Origin: Streptomyces sp. NK08204
GTDB taxonomy: Bacteria > Actinomycetota > Actinomycetes > Streptomycetales > Streptomycetaceae
Assembly (NCBI RefSeq): GCF_020400585.1
Contig: NZ_JAINVF010000003.1
Coordinates: 372,001 to 436,000, forward strand
Direction: 5' to 3'
Length of the DNA: 64,000 bases
The notes under the pieces were generated by a model. That model was not told where the DNA came from. It saw nothing but the letters and a program-made list of their open reading frames with translations, and ran no database searches. The position numbers were made by a program, and so were the translations under genes. Below are positions 50,206-58,668 of the stretch, piece by piece. Numbering within the stretch: position 1 is the first letter of the stretch; every line of letters starts with the position of its first letter.

Positions 50206-51081
50206 ATGCAAGGCACGGTCGACGGATTCAGCTACGGGGCCGTCACCCCGCTGGTGGCCTACGTGATGGCCTGCCTCGGCGGTGCTCTCGGCCTGCGCTG
50301 CACCACCCGGTCCCTGCTGGTCACGCACTCCCGGCGGCCCGCCTGGCTGGCCCTCGGCTCGGCCGCGATCGGCTCCGGCATATGGACCATGCACTTCGTC
50401 GCCATGATGGGTTTCACCATCAGGGAGACCCCGATCCACTACGACAAGGCGATGACCTTCGCGAGCCTCGGCCTCGCCGTCCTCATGGTGGGCATCGGGA
50501 TCTTCATAGTCGGTTACCGGGGTGCCACGGGCACCCCCCTCTTCACCGGCGGCACGATCACCGGTCTGGGCGTCGCCTCGATGCACTACCTCGGCATGGC
50601 GGGCATGCGGTTCGACGGGCGCTTCAGCTACAACACGTTCACCGTCGCCGCGTCCGTCGTCATAGCGGTCGTGGCCGCCACCGCCGCCCTGTGGGCCGCG
50701 GGACGCGTCCGTGGCCTCCTGTGGAGCGTGGGGGCGAGCCTCGTCATGGGGCTCGCGGTCAGCGGCATGCACTACACCGGCATGGCCGCGCTCAGCGTCC
50801 ACCTGCACGGCACCTCCGGTGCCCCCGGCGGGGCGCCCGCGGCAGCGACGCTCGCGCCGATGCTGATCGGCCCGCTCGCTTTCCTGCTCCTCGCGGGAGC
50901 CCTCGTCATGTTCGACCCACGGATGGTCACGGGCCGGCCCGACTGGAAACCGGTCGAGCACAAGCCGGGCGTCCCGGCCGCCGCAGTCGCCTCCCATCCG
51001 GATCGCCGCCCGCCCCACCCCACCGCCCGGAGGGCCGGACGGCCGGAGCCCCATGGCTCCCGCACCCCGCAGAACCGCTGA
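50206..51081 (+). CDS. MHYT-domain membrane sensor protein
   Basis: This is a 291-aa protein with seven predicted transmembrane helices and three MHYT motifs (IWTMHFVAMMGF, SMHYLGMAGM, GMHYTGMAAL), whose Met/His residues near the outer face are proposed to bind copper for gas or redox sensing. The C-terminus (about 225-291) is a Pro/Arg-rich cytoplasmic tail without an output domain, so the protein would need a partner. The ATG at 50206 is used. It ends 40 nt before uvrB. Confidence 0.9.
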   Translation: MQGTVDGFSYGAVTPLVAYVMACLGGALGLRCTTRSLLVTHSRRPAWLALGSAAIGSGIWTMHFVAMMGFTIRETPIHYDKAMTFASLGLAVLMVGIGIFIVGYRGATGTPLFTGGTITGLGVASMHYLGMAGMRFDGRFSYNTFTVAASVVIAVVAATAALWAAGRVRGLLWSVGASLVMGLAVSGMHYTGMAALSVHLHGTSGAPGGAPAAATLAPMLIGPLAFLLLAGALVMFDPRMVTGRPDWKPVEHKPGVPAAAVASHPDRRPPHPTARRAGRPEPHGSRTPQNR

Positions 51082-51091
51082 TCCGGACCGG

Positions 51092-51114
51092 TTGTCAGTG
51101 AGGGGTCGTACGGT
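51092..51114 (+). promoter_or_regulatory. DNA-damage (RecA-NDp/PafBC-type) promoter of uvrB
   Basis: TTGTCAGTG (51092-51100), 8-nt spacer, TACGGT (51109-51114): a full match to TTGTCRGTG-N8-TANNNT. The -10 ends 6 nt before the uvrB ATG. Confidence 0.8.
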
Positions 51115-51120
51115 GGATCC

Positions 51121-53277
51121 ATGCGGCCCGTTTCCCACATCGAACGCACGGTGGCGCCCTTCGAGGTCGTCAGCCCCTACCAGCCCAGCGGCGACCAGCC
51201 GGCGGCCATAGCCGAGCTGGCCAAGCGCATCAAGGCCGGTGAGAAGGACATCGTCCTGCTCGGTGCGACCGGCACCGGCAAGTCCGCCACCACGGCGTGG
51301 ATGATCGAGAAGCTCCAGCGCCCCACGCTCGTGATGGCGCCGAACAAGACGCTGGCCGCCCAGTTGGCCAACGAGTTCCGCGAGCTTCTTCCCAACAACG
51401 CGGTCGAATACTTCGTCTCGTACTACGACTACTACCAGCCCGAGGCCTACGTCCCGCAGTCCGACACCTACATCGAGAAGGACTCCTCGATCAACGAGGA
51501 GGTCGAGCGGCTGCGCCATTCGGCGACGAACTCGCTGCTCACCCGGCGCGACGTCATCGTGGTCGCCTCCGTCTCCTGCATCTACGGCCTCGGTACACCA
51601 CAGGAGTACGTGGACCGGATGGTCCCCCTGCGCGTCGGCGACGAGATCGACCGCGACGAGCTGTTGCGCCGCTTCGTCGACATCCAGTACACCCGCAACG
51701 ACATGGCCTTCTCCCGAGGCACCTTCCGGGTCCGCGGCGACACCATCGAGATCTTCCCGGTCTACGAGGAGCTGGCCGTCCGCATCGAGATGTTCGGCGA
51801 CGAGATCGAGGCGCTGTCCACGCTGCACCCGATCACGGGCGAGATCATCAGCGACGACCAGCACCTGTACATCTTCCCCGCCTCCCACTACGTCGCCGGC
51901 CCCGAACGCATGGAGCGGGCCGTCAACGACATCGAGAAGGAGCTGGCGGAGCGCCTGGCCGAACTGGAGAAGCAGGGCAAGCTCCTCGAGGCCCAGCGCC
52001 TGCGCATGCGCACCACCTACGACATCGAGATGCTCCGCCAGATCGGCACCTGCTCCGGGGTGGAGAACTACTCGATGCACTTCGACGGCCGCTCGCCCGG
52101 TACGCCGCCGAACACCCTGCTGGACTACTTCCCCGACGACTTCCTGCTCGTCATCGACGAGTCGCACGTCACCGTCCCGCAGATCGGCGCCATGTACGAG
52201 GGCGACGCCTCCCGCAAGCGCACCCTCGTGGAGCACGGCTTCCGCCTCCCCTCCGCGCTCGACAACCGGCCGCTCAAGTGGGAGGAGTTCCAGGAGCGCA
52301 TCGGGCAGACCGTCTACCTGTCGGCGACCCCGGGCGCCTACGAGCTCTCGCGTGGGGACGGCGTCGTGGAGCAGATCATCCGACCGACGGGCCTGGTCGA
52401 CCCGGAGGTCGTGGTCAAGCCCACCGAGGGCCAGATCGACGACCTGGTGCACGAGATCCGCAAGCGCACCGAGAAGGACGAGCGCGTCCTGGTCACCACG
52501 CTCACCAAGAAGATGGCCGAGGACCTCACCGACTACTTCCTGGAACTGGGCATCCAGGTGCGCTACCTGCACAGCGACGTGGACACCCTGCGCCGCGTCG
52601 AGCTGTTGCGCGAGTTGCGGTCCGGTGAGTTCGACGTCCTGGTCGGCATCAACCTCCTGCGCGAGGGCCTCGACCTGCCCGAGGTGTCCCTGGTGGCGAT
52701 CCTCGACGCCGACAAGGAGGGCTTCCTGCGCTCCGGCACCTCGCTGATCCAGACCATCGGCCGCGCGGCACGCAACGTCTCCGGCCAGGTCCACATGTAC
52801 GCCGACAAGATCACCCCGGCGATGGAGAAGGCCATCGAGGAGACCAACCGCCGCCGGGAGAAGCAGGTCGCGTACAACAAGGCCAACGGCATCGACCCGC
52901 AGCCGCTGCGCAAGAAGATCAACGACATCGTCGCGCAGATCGCCCGCGAGGATGTCGACACCGAACAGCTCCTCGGCTCCGGCTACCGCAAGCTGAAGGA
53001 CGGCAAGGGCGCCAAGGCACCCGTCCCGTCCCTCGGTGAGAAGGCGGCCAAGGGGGCCAAGGGCGGCAAGTCCGCCAAGTCCGTCAAGGGCAAGGCGGCT
53101 GCTGCGGTGCCCACCGACCGCCCGGCGGCCGAACTCGCCGAACAGATCGAGGAAATGACCGAGCGTATGCGCGCCGCCGCCGCGGAGCTGCAGTTCGAGA
53201 TCGCAGCCCGGCTGCGCGACGAGGTCTCCGAGATGAAGAAGGAACTGCGCCAGATGCGGGAGGCGGGCCTCGCCTGA
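51121..53277 (+). CDS. uvrB: UvrABC excinuclease subunit B
   Basis: This is the damage-verifying helicase subunit of nucleotide excision repair (718 aa). Walker A is [15 protein letters not shown] (about 40-54), the beta-hairpin region includes [20 protein letters not shown], motif II is VIDESHVT, motif VI is QTIGRAARN and the C-terminal UvrC-binding UVR domain is [16 protein letters not shown]. Between the helicase core and the UVR domain lies a Lys/Ala/Gly-rich linker (about 622-660: [18 protein letters not shown]) longer than in most UvrB. The start ATG at 51121 is fixed by homology and the promoter. Confidence 0.97.
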   Translation: MRPVSHIERTVAPFEVVSPYQPSGDQPAAIAELAKRIKAGEKDIVLLGATGTGKSATTAWMIEKLQRPTLVMAPNKTLAAQLANEFRELLPNNAVEYFVSYYDYYQPEAYVPQSDTYIEKDSSINEEVERLRHSATNSLLTRRDVIVVASVSCIYGLGTPQEYVDRMVPLRVGDEIDRDELLRRFVDIQYTRNDMAFSRGTFRVRGDTIEIFPVYEELAVRIEMFGDEIEALSTLHPITGEIISDDQHLYIFPASHYVAGPERMERAVNDIEKELAERLAELEKQGKLLEAQRLRMRTTYDIEMLRQIGTCSGVENYSMHFDGRSPGTPPNTLLDYFPDDFLLVIDESHVTVPQIGAMYEGDASRKRTLVEHGFRLPSALDNRPLKWEEFQERIGQTVYLSATPGAYELSRGDGVVEQIIRPTGLVDPEVVVKPTEGQIDDLVHEIRKRTEKDERVLVTTLTKKMAEDLTDYFLELGIQVRYLHSDVDTLRRVELLRELRSGEFDVLVGINLLREGLDLPEVSLVAILDADKEGFLRSGTSLIQTIGRAARNVSGQVHMYADKITPAMEKAIEETNRRREKQVAYNKANGIDPQPLRKKINDIVAQIAREDVDTEQLLGSGYRKLKDGKGAKAPVPSLGEKAAKGAKGGKSAKSVKGKAAAAVPTDRPAAELAEQIEEMTERMRAAAAELQFEIAARLRDEVSEMKKELRQMREAGLA

Positions 53278-53313
53278 ACCCGTCACCGTGCCGGGCCTCC
53301 GCACCTGCGCCAA

Positions 53314-53325
53314 GTGTTGCAACAC
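53314..53325. repeat. 12-bp perfect palindrome upstream of the terD promoter
   Basis: GTGTTGCAACAC lies 37 nt after the uvrB stop. The adjoining CACCGACA (53323-53330) is the reverse complement of TGTCGGTG in the terD promoter (53356-53363), giving a second, larger dyad. Confidence 0.6.
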
Positions 53326-53354
53326 CGACACAAAGCGCGGGCCGGGGTTCGGCC

Positions 53355-53377
53355 CTGTCGGTGCCCCTGCGTAGGGT
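53355..53377 (+). promoter_or_regulatory. DNA-damage (RecA-NDp/PafBC-type) promoter of terD
   Basis: CTGTCGGTG (53355-53363), 8-nt spacer, TAGGGT (53372-53377): one mismatch to TTGTCRGTG and a full match to TANNNT. It predicts a start near 53384 and a 49-nt leader containing GAGGGGA before the GTG at 53433. Confidence 0.65.
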
Positions 53378-53432
53378 TCTGAACGACCGTGCACTGCACG
53401 GCAACAGGGGAACACCGAGAGGGGAAGCAGCC

Positions 53433-54011
53433 GTGTCCGTCAACTTGACCAAGGGTCAGGCCATCAGCCTGGAGAAGAAGGACGGAGGCACCCTGACGGC
53501 GGTCCGCATGGGGCTCGGCTGGCAGGCGGCGAAGCGGCGGGGCCTGTTCGGCTCGCGCACCAGGGAGATCGACCTGGACGCCTCAGCGGTCCTCTTCGCC
53601 GAGAAGCAGCCGGTCGACGTGGTCTTCTTCCGCCACCTGGTGAGCGACGACGGCTCCGTGCGCCACACCGGCGACAACCTGGTCGGCGGCGTGGGCCAGG
53701 GCGGCGACGACGAGGCGATCCTCGTGGACCTGCAGCGCGTCCCGGTCCACATCGACCAGATCGTCTTCACCGTGAACTCCTTCACGGGTCAGACGTTCCA
53801 GGAGGTGGAGAACGCGTTCTGCCGCCTCGTGGACGAGACCAACGGCCAGGAACTCGCCCGCTACACACTGGCGGGCGGCGGCGAGTACACCGCCCAGATC
53901 ATGGCGAAGGTGCACCGGGCGGGCTCCGGCTGGACCATGACGGCCCTCGGCACCCCGGCGCACGGCCGCACCTTCCAGGACCTGATGCCGGCGATCCTGC
54001 CGCACCTGTAG
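53433..54011 (+). CDS. TerD-family stress-response protein
   Basis: This is a 192-aa calcium-binding beta-sandwich of the TerD/TerZ family: LTKGQAISLEKKDGGTLTAVRMGLGW, DLDASAVLF, GDNLVGGVGQGGDDEAILVDL, VFTVNSFTGQTFQEVENAFCRL. Acidic loops (GDDE, ELD-type) are the usual Ca2+ ligands. TerD proteins are tied to tellurite, phage and general stress and to development in Streptomyces. The GTG at 53433 has GAGGGGA upstream. It is the first gene of a cluster with a TerD fusion and terC. Confidence 0.93.
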   Translation: MSVNLTKGQAISLEKKDGGTLTAVRMGLGWQAAKRRGLFGSRTREIDLDASAVLFAEKQPVDVVFFRHLVSDDGSVRHTGDNLVGGVGQGGDDEAILVDLQRVPVHIDQIVFTVNSFTGQTFQEVENAFCRLVDETNGQELARYTLAGGGEYTAQIMAKVHRAGSGWTMTALGTPAHGRTFQDLMPAILPHL

Positions 54012-54068
54012 GACCGCCCGCTCATCCGGCGAGGGCGTAGGACATCACGACACACGGGGGCAGGGGCG

Positions 54069-56030
54069 ATGACGGCCGAACTGGTCCGGGGGCAGAATCA
54101 CCCACTGCCCAGTGCCCGGCTGGAGATCCGGATCACGTCCGGCGTGCCGGTCCTGGCCGGAGCGACGCTCGGCGACGAGACGGGAACGGTGCGCGGCCCC
54201 CAGTGGGTGGTCCACCCCGGCGCCCCCGCCCGGTCCGGCCTCGAAGTGCCCCGGCAGGCCGCCACCGAGCACCGCCTGACCGTGGACCTGGCCGCCCTGC
54301 CCGAAGCGGTGCACCGGGTCGAGGTGTTCCTCGCCCTGCCGGCGGCGACACAAGGCCCGCTCCGGTTCGGGGCCGTCGCCGCCCCGCACACCACGCTCAC
54401 GGCCGCGGACGGCACCGAACTCGTCGGTTACACACTCACCGGACTGGACGCCGAGTCGGCCGTCGTCGCCGTGGAGCTGTACCGCCGTCAGGGCGCCTGG
54501 AAGGTGCGCGCGGTGGGCCAGGGCTACGCGGGCGGCCTGGCCGCGCTCCTGGCCGACCGGGCACTGCGCGAGGCCGACGACATCACGGCCGGGATCCAGG
54601 ACGCCGTGGGCCGCAGCCCGGCCCGCGCGACAACGGACCCGGCGCCCCGGCCGCAGGACACCTCCGGCTTCTCGTCCCAGGAGCCCTGCAGTTCCTCGTC
54701 GCAGGAGATCTCCGGGTCCGTGACGGGGCAGCTGCCGTCGTACGACACCCAGCGCCTGTACGACGCACCACGCCCGCACACCGCCGAGGCACCCGACGGT
54801 GGTGAGGGCACCGGCGGCCCGATCGACTACACCCACCCTCGCCGCCGTACGCGTACCTCCCCGCCACCGCCTGCCCCGGCGGCGCCTCCGGCCGCCGACG
54901 GCGTGCCCGCGCAGCCCGTCGCCGGGGACGCGGCGGGCTGGTCGATGGAGGAGCGGCTCTACAACCAGGTGTGGGGGATGTTCGAGGACCTCGCTCGCAC
55001 CACGGCCGCGTACCGCAGTGCCGTCGACTTCGCCGACTCCCGCATGGAGAAGGAGCTGGAGCAGTTCCTCGGCGACCCGCGCCGTCGGCTCGGCACGGCG
55101 GGTGAGGCCGCACGCGAGGCGGCCCGTGTGCGGCGGGGCAAGCTGGTCGACGAGGCGCGCGCGGTCCTCGAGCGTGACCTCGCCCAGTTGACCGCCGAGT
55201 CCGAGGTCGTCGAGCCCGCGCTCCCACCGGCGTATGCCCGCTGGGACAATCCCGTCTGGCACGGCTACCAGGTACCGTCCGACTCCGCGATGGCCGTGCG
55301 CGTCGGTGACCTCCACCTCCCCGAGTGCGCGCCGCTGCGCATCCCGCTGCTGGTGAGGCTGCCGTTGGAACGGGGCCTGTGGATCGACAGCGGGTCCGCG
55401 GCGGCATCCGGTGGGACCTTCCCCGACCTGCGGCACCTGGGGATGGAGACGGCGGTGGCCCTCGCGGTCAGGATGCTCGCCGCGCACCCGGCCGGGGAGT
55501 TCGCCGTGCAGGTCATCGACCCGGCCGGCGCGGGAGGCCGGGCGCTGTTGCCGCTGACACGGACGGAGGCACTCGCCGTCCCGCCCGCGAGCGGCGCACG
55601 GGGCGTGACGGACGCGCTGGAGAGACTCACGCGGCGGGTCGACCTGTTGCAGATGGCGGTGCGCGGCGGCGCGGCCGAGTCACTGCCGCCCGATGTCGAC
55701 CTCGCCCGGCAGCTCCTGATCGTCAACGACTTCCCGCACGGCTTCGACGACCGGGCCGTGACCCGGCTGCGCTACCTCGCCGACGAGGGCCCGGCCGTCG
55801 GCGTGCACCTGCTGATGGTGGCGGACCGGGAGGACGCCGCCGCGTACGGCCCTCTGCTGGACCCGCTGTGGCGTTCGCTGATGCGGCTCACTCCCGTGCC
55901 CGACGACCATCTCGCCGACCCCTGGGTGGGGCACGCCTGGACCTACGAACCGGCGCTGGTGCCGCCCGGCAGCCAGATCCTCCAGCAGGTGCTCACCGAG
56001 GTGGCTAAGGCAAGAACCAAATACAGGTAA
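54069..56030 (+). CDS. TerD fused to a degenerate FtsK/HerA-like ATPase domain
   Basis: This is a 653-aa cytoplasmic multidomain protein. Residues about 1-170 are a TerD-like beta-sandwich (LPSARLEIRITSGVPVLAGA, HRLTVDLAALPEAVHRVEVF, VGYTLTGLDAESAVVAVELYRR). Residues about 170-285 are disordered and Ser/Pro-rich, and 290-380 form an amphipathic helical region. Residues about 395-650 resemble FtsK/EccC-type ATPases (LRIPLLVRLPLERGLWIDSG; hydrophobic strand QLLIVNDFPHGF near 546; YLADEGPAVGVHLLMVADR), but no Walker A GxxxxGK(S/T) is present and the Walker B acidic residue is shifted. Such fusions occur in Ter islands; the ATPase part is probably a binding scaffold. The ATG at 54069 has GGGGGCAGGGG upstream. 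Confidence 0.8.
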   Translation: MTAELVRGQNHPLPSARLEIRITSGVPVLAGATLGDETGTVRGPQWVVHPGAPARSGLEVPRQAATEHRLTVDLAALPEAVHRVEVFLALPAATQGPLRFGAVAAPHTTLTAADGTELVGYTLTGLDAESAVVAVELYRRQGAWKVRAVGQGYAGGLAALLADRALREADDITAGIQDAVGRSPARATTDPAPRPQDTSGFSSQEPCSSSSQEISGSVTGQLPSYDTQRLYDAPRPHTAEAPDGGEGTGGPIDYTHPRRRTRTSPPPPAPAAPPAADGVPAQPVAGDAAGWSMEERLYNQVWGMFEDLARTTAAYRSAVDFADSRMEKELEQFLGDPRRRLGTAGEAAREAARVRRGKLVDEARAVLERDLAQLTAESEVVEPALPPAYARWDNPVWHGYQVPSDSAMAVRVGDLHLPECAPLRIPLLVRLPLERGLWIDSGSAAASGGTFPDLRHLGMETAVALAVRMLAAHPAGEFAVQVIDPAGAGGRALLPLTRTEALAVPPASGARGVTDALERLTRRVDLLQMAVRGGAAESLPPDVDLARQLLIVNDFPHGFDDRAVTRLRYLADEGPAVGVHLLMVADREDAAAYGPLLDPLWRSLMRLTPVPDDHLADPWVGHAWTYEPALVPPGSQILQQVLTEVAKARTKYR

Positions 56031-56106
56031 AAGGGGTTGACCAGGGGTTTTTGACCTTTCTTTGCTAATCACTTTACCAATACTTGGTGATTGGGGTACC
56101 GTTTTC
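56031..56106 (+). promoter_or_regulatory. AT-rich leader/promoter region of terC
   Basis: These 75 bases are much more AT-rich than the rest of the window. They contain two TTGACC boxes (56037-56042 and 56051-56056) in a near-direct repeat, a dyad ACCAA-TAC-TTGGT (56076-56088) and an alternative longer pairing AATCAC/GTGATT (56067-56072 with 56087-56092). TerC-family genes are often under metal-sensing yybP-ykoY riboswitches, but the conserved core of that element is not evident. Confidence 0.5.
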
Positions 56107-56129
56107 CGTGCCGTCAAGCCGGAGGTGCC

Positions 56130-57134
56130 GTGGAAATCTCCCCGACCCTGTGGGTCCTCACTGTCCTGGGCCTCGCCGCCCTCATCGCCGTCGACTTCAT
56201 CATCGGCCGGAAGCCGCACGAGGTGTCGGTCAAGGAAGCCGGGGTCTGGACCGTCGTCTGGATCGCCCTGGCCGGACTCTTCGGCCTCGGACTGCTCGTC
56301 TTCGGTGGCGGGCGGCCGGCCGGAGAGTTCTTCGCGGGCTTCGTCACCGAGAAGTCACTCAGTGTCGACAACCTCTTCGTCTTCGTCCTGATCATGGCGA
56401 AGTTCGCCGTCCCCCCGCGATATCAGCAGCGGGTCCTGCTCGTCGGCGTCCTCATAGCCCTGGTCCTGCGGGCCGTCTTCATCGCCGCGGGAGCCGCGAT
56501 CCTCGGCAGCTTCTCGTGGGTGTTCTACCTCTTCGGTGCCTTCCTCATCTGGACCGCCTGGAAGCTCGTCCAGGAGGCCCTGGCCGACGAGGAGGACGAG
56601 GAGTTCGAGGAGAACAGGCTGCTGAAGGCCGCGGAGCGCAGGTTCGGCGTAGCCGACCGCTACCACGGCACCAGGCTGTGGATCCGTCAGAACGGCAAGC
56701 GGGTCATGACCCCGATGCTCGTCGTGATGCTGGCCATCGGCAGCACGGACGTCCTGTTCGCCCTGGACTCCATCCCCGCGATCTTCGGCCTGACCCAGGA
56801 CCCGTACATCGTCTTCACCGCGAACGCCTTCGCCCTGATGGGGCTGCGACAGCTGTACTTCCTCATCGGCGGCCTGCTGGAGAAGCTGGTCCACCTGTCG
56901 TACGGCCTGTCCGTCATCCTCGGCTTCATCGGCGTCAAGCTGGTGCTGCATGCGCTGCACGAGTCCGGTGTCCATGTCCCTGAGATCAGCATCCCGCTCT
57001 CGCTCGGCGTCATCTGCGGGGTCCTGATCGTCACCACGATCACCAGCCTGGTGGCCTCCCGGAAGCAGGCCGCGGCACAGGCAGCGCGGGCGGAGGAGAG
57101 CGAACGCGTTCCGAAGGAGGCCGTCGACGCCTGA
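56130..57134 (+). CDS. TerC/Alx-family integral membrane protein
   Basis: This is a 334-aa protein with about nine transmembrane helices. Family motifs are FFAGFVTEKSLSVDNLFVF (the acidic and Asn residues are at the ion site) and IGSTDVLFALDSIPAIFGLT (the second conserved Asp/Ser site). TerC members export manganese or support membrane-protein metalation during secretion. The GTG at 56130 follows GGAGGTGCC, a near-perfect ribosome-binding site; the longer frame upstream is not conserved. It closes the TerD - TerD/FtsK-like - TerC set. A basic/acidic C-terminal tail follows helix nine. Confidence 0.93.
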   Translation: MEISPTLWVLTVLGLAALIAVDFIIGRKPHEVSVKEAGVWTVVWIALAGLFGLGLLVFGGGRPAGEFFAGFVTEKSLSVDNLFVFVLIMAKFAVPPRYQQRVLLVGVLIALVLRAVFIAAGAAILGSFSWVFYLFGAFLIWTAWKLVQEALADEEDEEFEENRLLKAAERRFGVADRYHGTRLWIRQNGKRVMTPMLVVMLAIGSTDVLFALDSIPAIFGLTQDPYIVFTANAFALMGLRQLYFLIGGLLEKLVHLSYGLSVILGFIGVKLVLHALHESGVHVPEISIPLSLGVICGVLIVTTITSLVASRKQAAAQAARAEESERVPKEAVDA

Positions 57135-57185
57135 CCGGGTTCACCGAGGGGATCCCGAGGCAGATCAACCCCTGACCCCGCCCGG

Positions 57186-58490
57186 TCAGCCCGTGGCCGG
57201 CTCCACCGCCGGCACGGGCACCGGCCGGGTCTCCGGCAGCAGCGCGAAGCAGGCCAGGCTCAGCAGCGACATCCCCGTCAGATACCCGCCCACCGCCCAG
57301 GGGACGTGCCCGCCGCGGTGGGCGAGTGCGGTGGCCACGATCGGGGTGAGAGCGCCACCGAGGACTCCGCCGAGGTTGTAGCCCACCGCCGCACCCGTGC
57401 AGCGCACCCGAGGCTCGTACAGCTCCGGCAGATACGCGGCGATCACGGCGAACATGGTGATGAAGGAGATCAGGGCCCCCAGGATGCCGAGGAACATCGG
57501 CATCGGCTCGCCCGTCGCCAGGAGCGCGACCATCGGCAGCATCCACAGCGCGCACGCGGCGCATCCCGTCAGGCACATCGGACGGCGCCCGTAGCGGTCG
57601 CCGAGCAGTGCCATGAAGGGGGTGAGCACCCCGTTCACCACCACGGCCGCCAGGACGCAGGTCAGCATGACCGTACGGCTCACGCCGAGCCGTTCCGTCG
57701 CATACGCCAGCGACCACGTCGTCACCGCGTAGAAGACCGCGTAGCCCGCGGCCAGCGCCCCGGCCGTCAGCAGCACCAGGCGCCAGTGGTTCCGTACGAC
57801 CTCGGCGATCGGCACGCGCGCGTGATCGTCGATCTCCAGGAACCGGGGACTTTCCGTGAGCGACGAACGCAGCCACAGCCCAGCCAGCGCGAGCACGCCG
57901 GCCAGCCAGAACGGCACGCGCCACCCCCAGGCTGCGAACCGCGCGTCGGACAGCGCCGCCGACAGCGCGAGCATCACGCCGTTGGCGAGCACGAAGCCGA
58001 ACGGAGGCCCCATTTGAGGGATGCTGGTCCACACAGCGCGCCGTCCCGCGGGCGCGTGTTCGGCGGTCAGCAGCACCGCACCGCCCCATTCTCCGCCGAG
58101 CCCGAGCCCCTGCAGAAAGCGCAGTGCGAGCAGCAGCAGCGGAGCGGCCACACCGATCCTCCCGTACGACGGCACGCAGCCGACCGCGACCGTCGAGGCG
58201 CCGGTCAGCAGCAGGGAGAGGATCAGCACCGGTCGCCGGCCGCGGCGGTCCCCCAGATGCCCGAACAGCACCGAGCCCAGCGGCCGGGCCACAAAGCCCA
58301 CGCCGAACGTCCCGAACGCCGCGAGCGTCCCCGCCATCGGCGAGAACGTCGGGAAGAACAGAGGCCCCAGGACCAGAGCCGCCGCCGTCCCGTAGACGAA
58401 GAAGTCGTAGAACTCGATCGCGGTGCCGGCGAGGGAGGCGGCTGCGAGCCGCAGCATGGACGGGGCCTTCACGGCGCGTACATCGTGCAT
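57186..58490 (-). CDS. MHS-type MFS transporter (metabolite:H+ symporter)
   Basis: This is a 434-aa protein with twelve transmembrane helices. The metabolite:H+ symporter signature is clear: SLAGTAIEFYDFFVYGTAAALVL, GHLGDRRGRRPVL (loop 2-3) and RFLQGLGLGGEWGGAVLL (helix 4). MHS members carry shikimate, alpha-ketoglutarate, proline/betaine or citrate. It is divergent from aroQ, 178 bp away, which makes a shikimate or quinate substrate a reasonable guess. It is convergent with terC. Confidence 0.9.
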   Translation of the reverse strand: MHDVRAVKAPSMLRLAAASLAGTAIEFYDFFVYGTAAALVLGPLFFPTFSPMAGTLAAFGTFGVGFVARPLGSVLFGHLGDRRGRRPVLILSLLLTGASTVAVGCVPSYGRIGVAAPLLLLALRFLQGLGLGGEWGGAVLLTAEHAPAGRRAVWTSIPQMGPPFGFVLANGVMLALSAALSDARFAAWGWRVPFWLAGVLALAGLWLRSSLTESPRFLEIDDHARVPIAEVVRNHWRLVLLTAGALAAGYAVFYAVTTWSLAYATERLGVSRTVMLTCVLAAVVVNGVLTPFMALLGDRYGRRPMCLTGCAACALWMLPMVALLATGEPMPMFLGILGALISFITMFAVIAAYLPELYEPRVRCTGAAVGYNLGGVLGGALTPIVATALAHRGGHVPWAVGGYLTGMSLLSLACFALLPETRPVPVPAVEPATG

Positions 58491-58668
58491 ACCGCGTCAA
58501 CTACCCACCGTGATCAAGGGTTACGGGGGCGTGCGGACGTGACCAGCGGTACCGGAGCGCACGCCGATGTGACCGGCGTGCGCAGTCCGACACCCGCCGT
58601 CGGTGCCGTGATAGACCGGGGTCGAGCAGCGGTCGCCGACGGACCGCTCCGACCGGACCGGAGGAACC

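Noticed and set aside
56031..56129. Manganese (yybP-ykoY) riboswitch before terC
   Set aside because: The region is too short and the conserved loop sequences are not visible; kept only as a general leader candidate.
57132..57189. CTGACCGGG/CCCGGTCAG dyad as a terminator between terC and the MFS gene
   Set aside because: The arms pair but are 40 bases apart and include both stop codons; the loop is too long to call a terminator with confidence.
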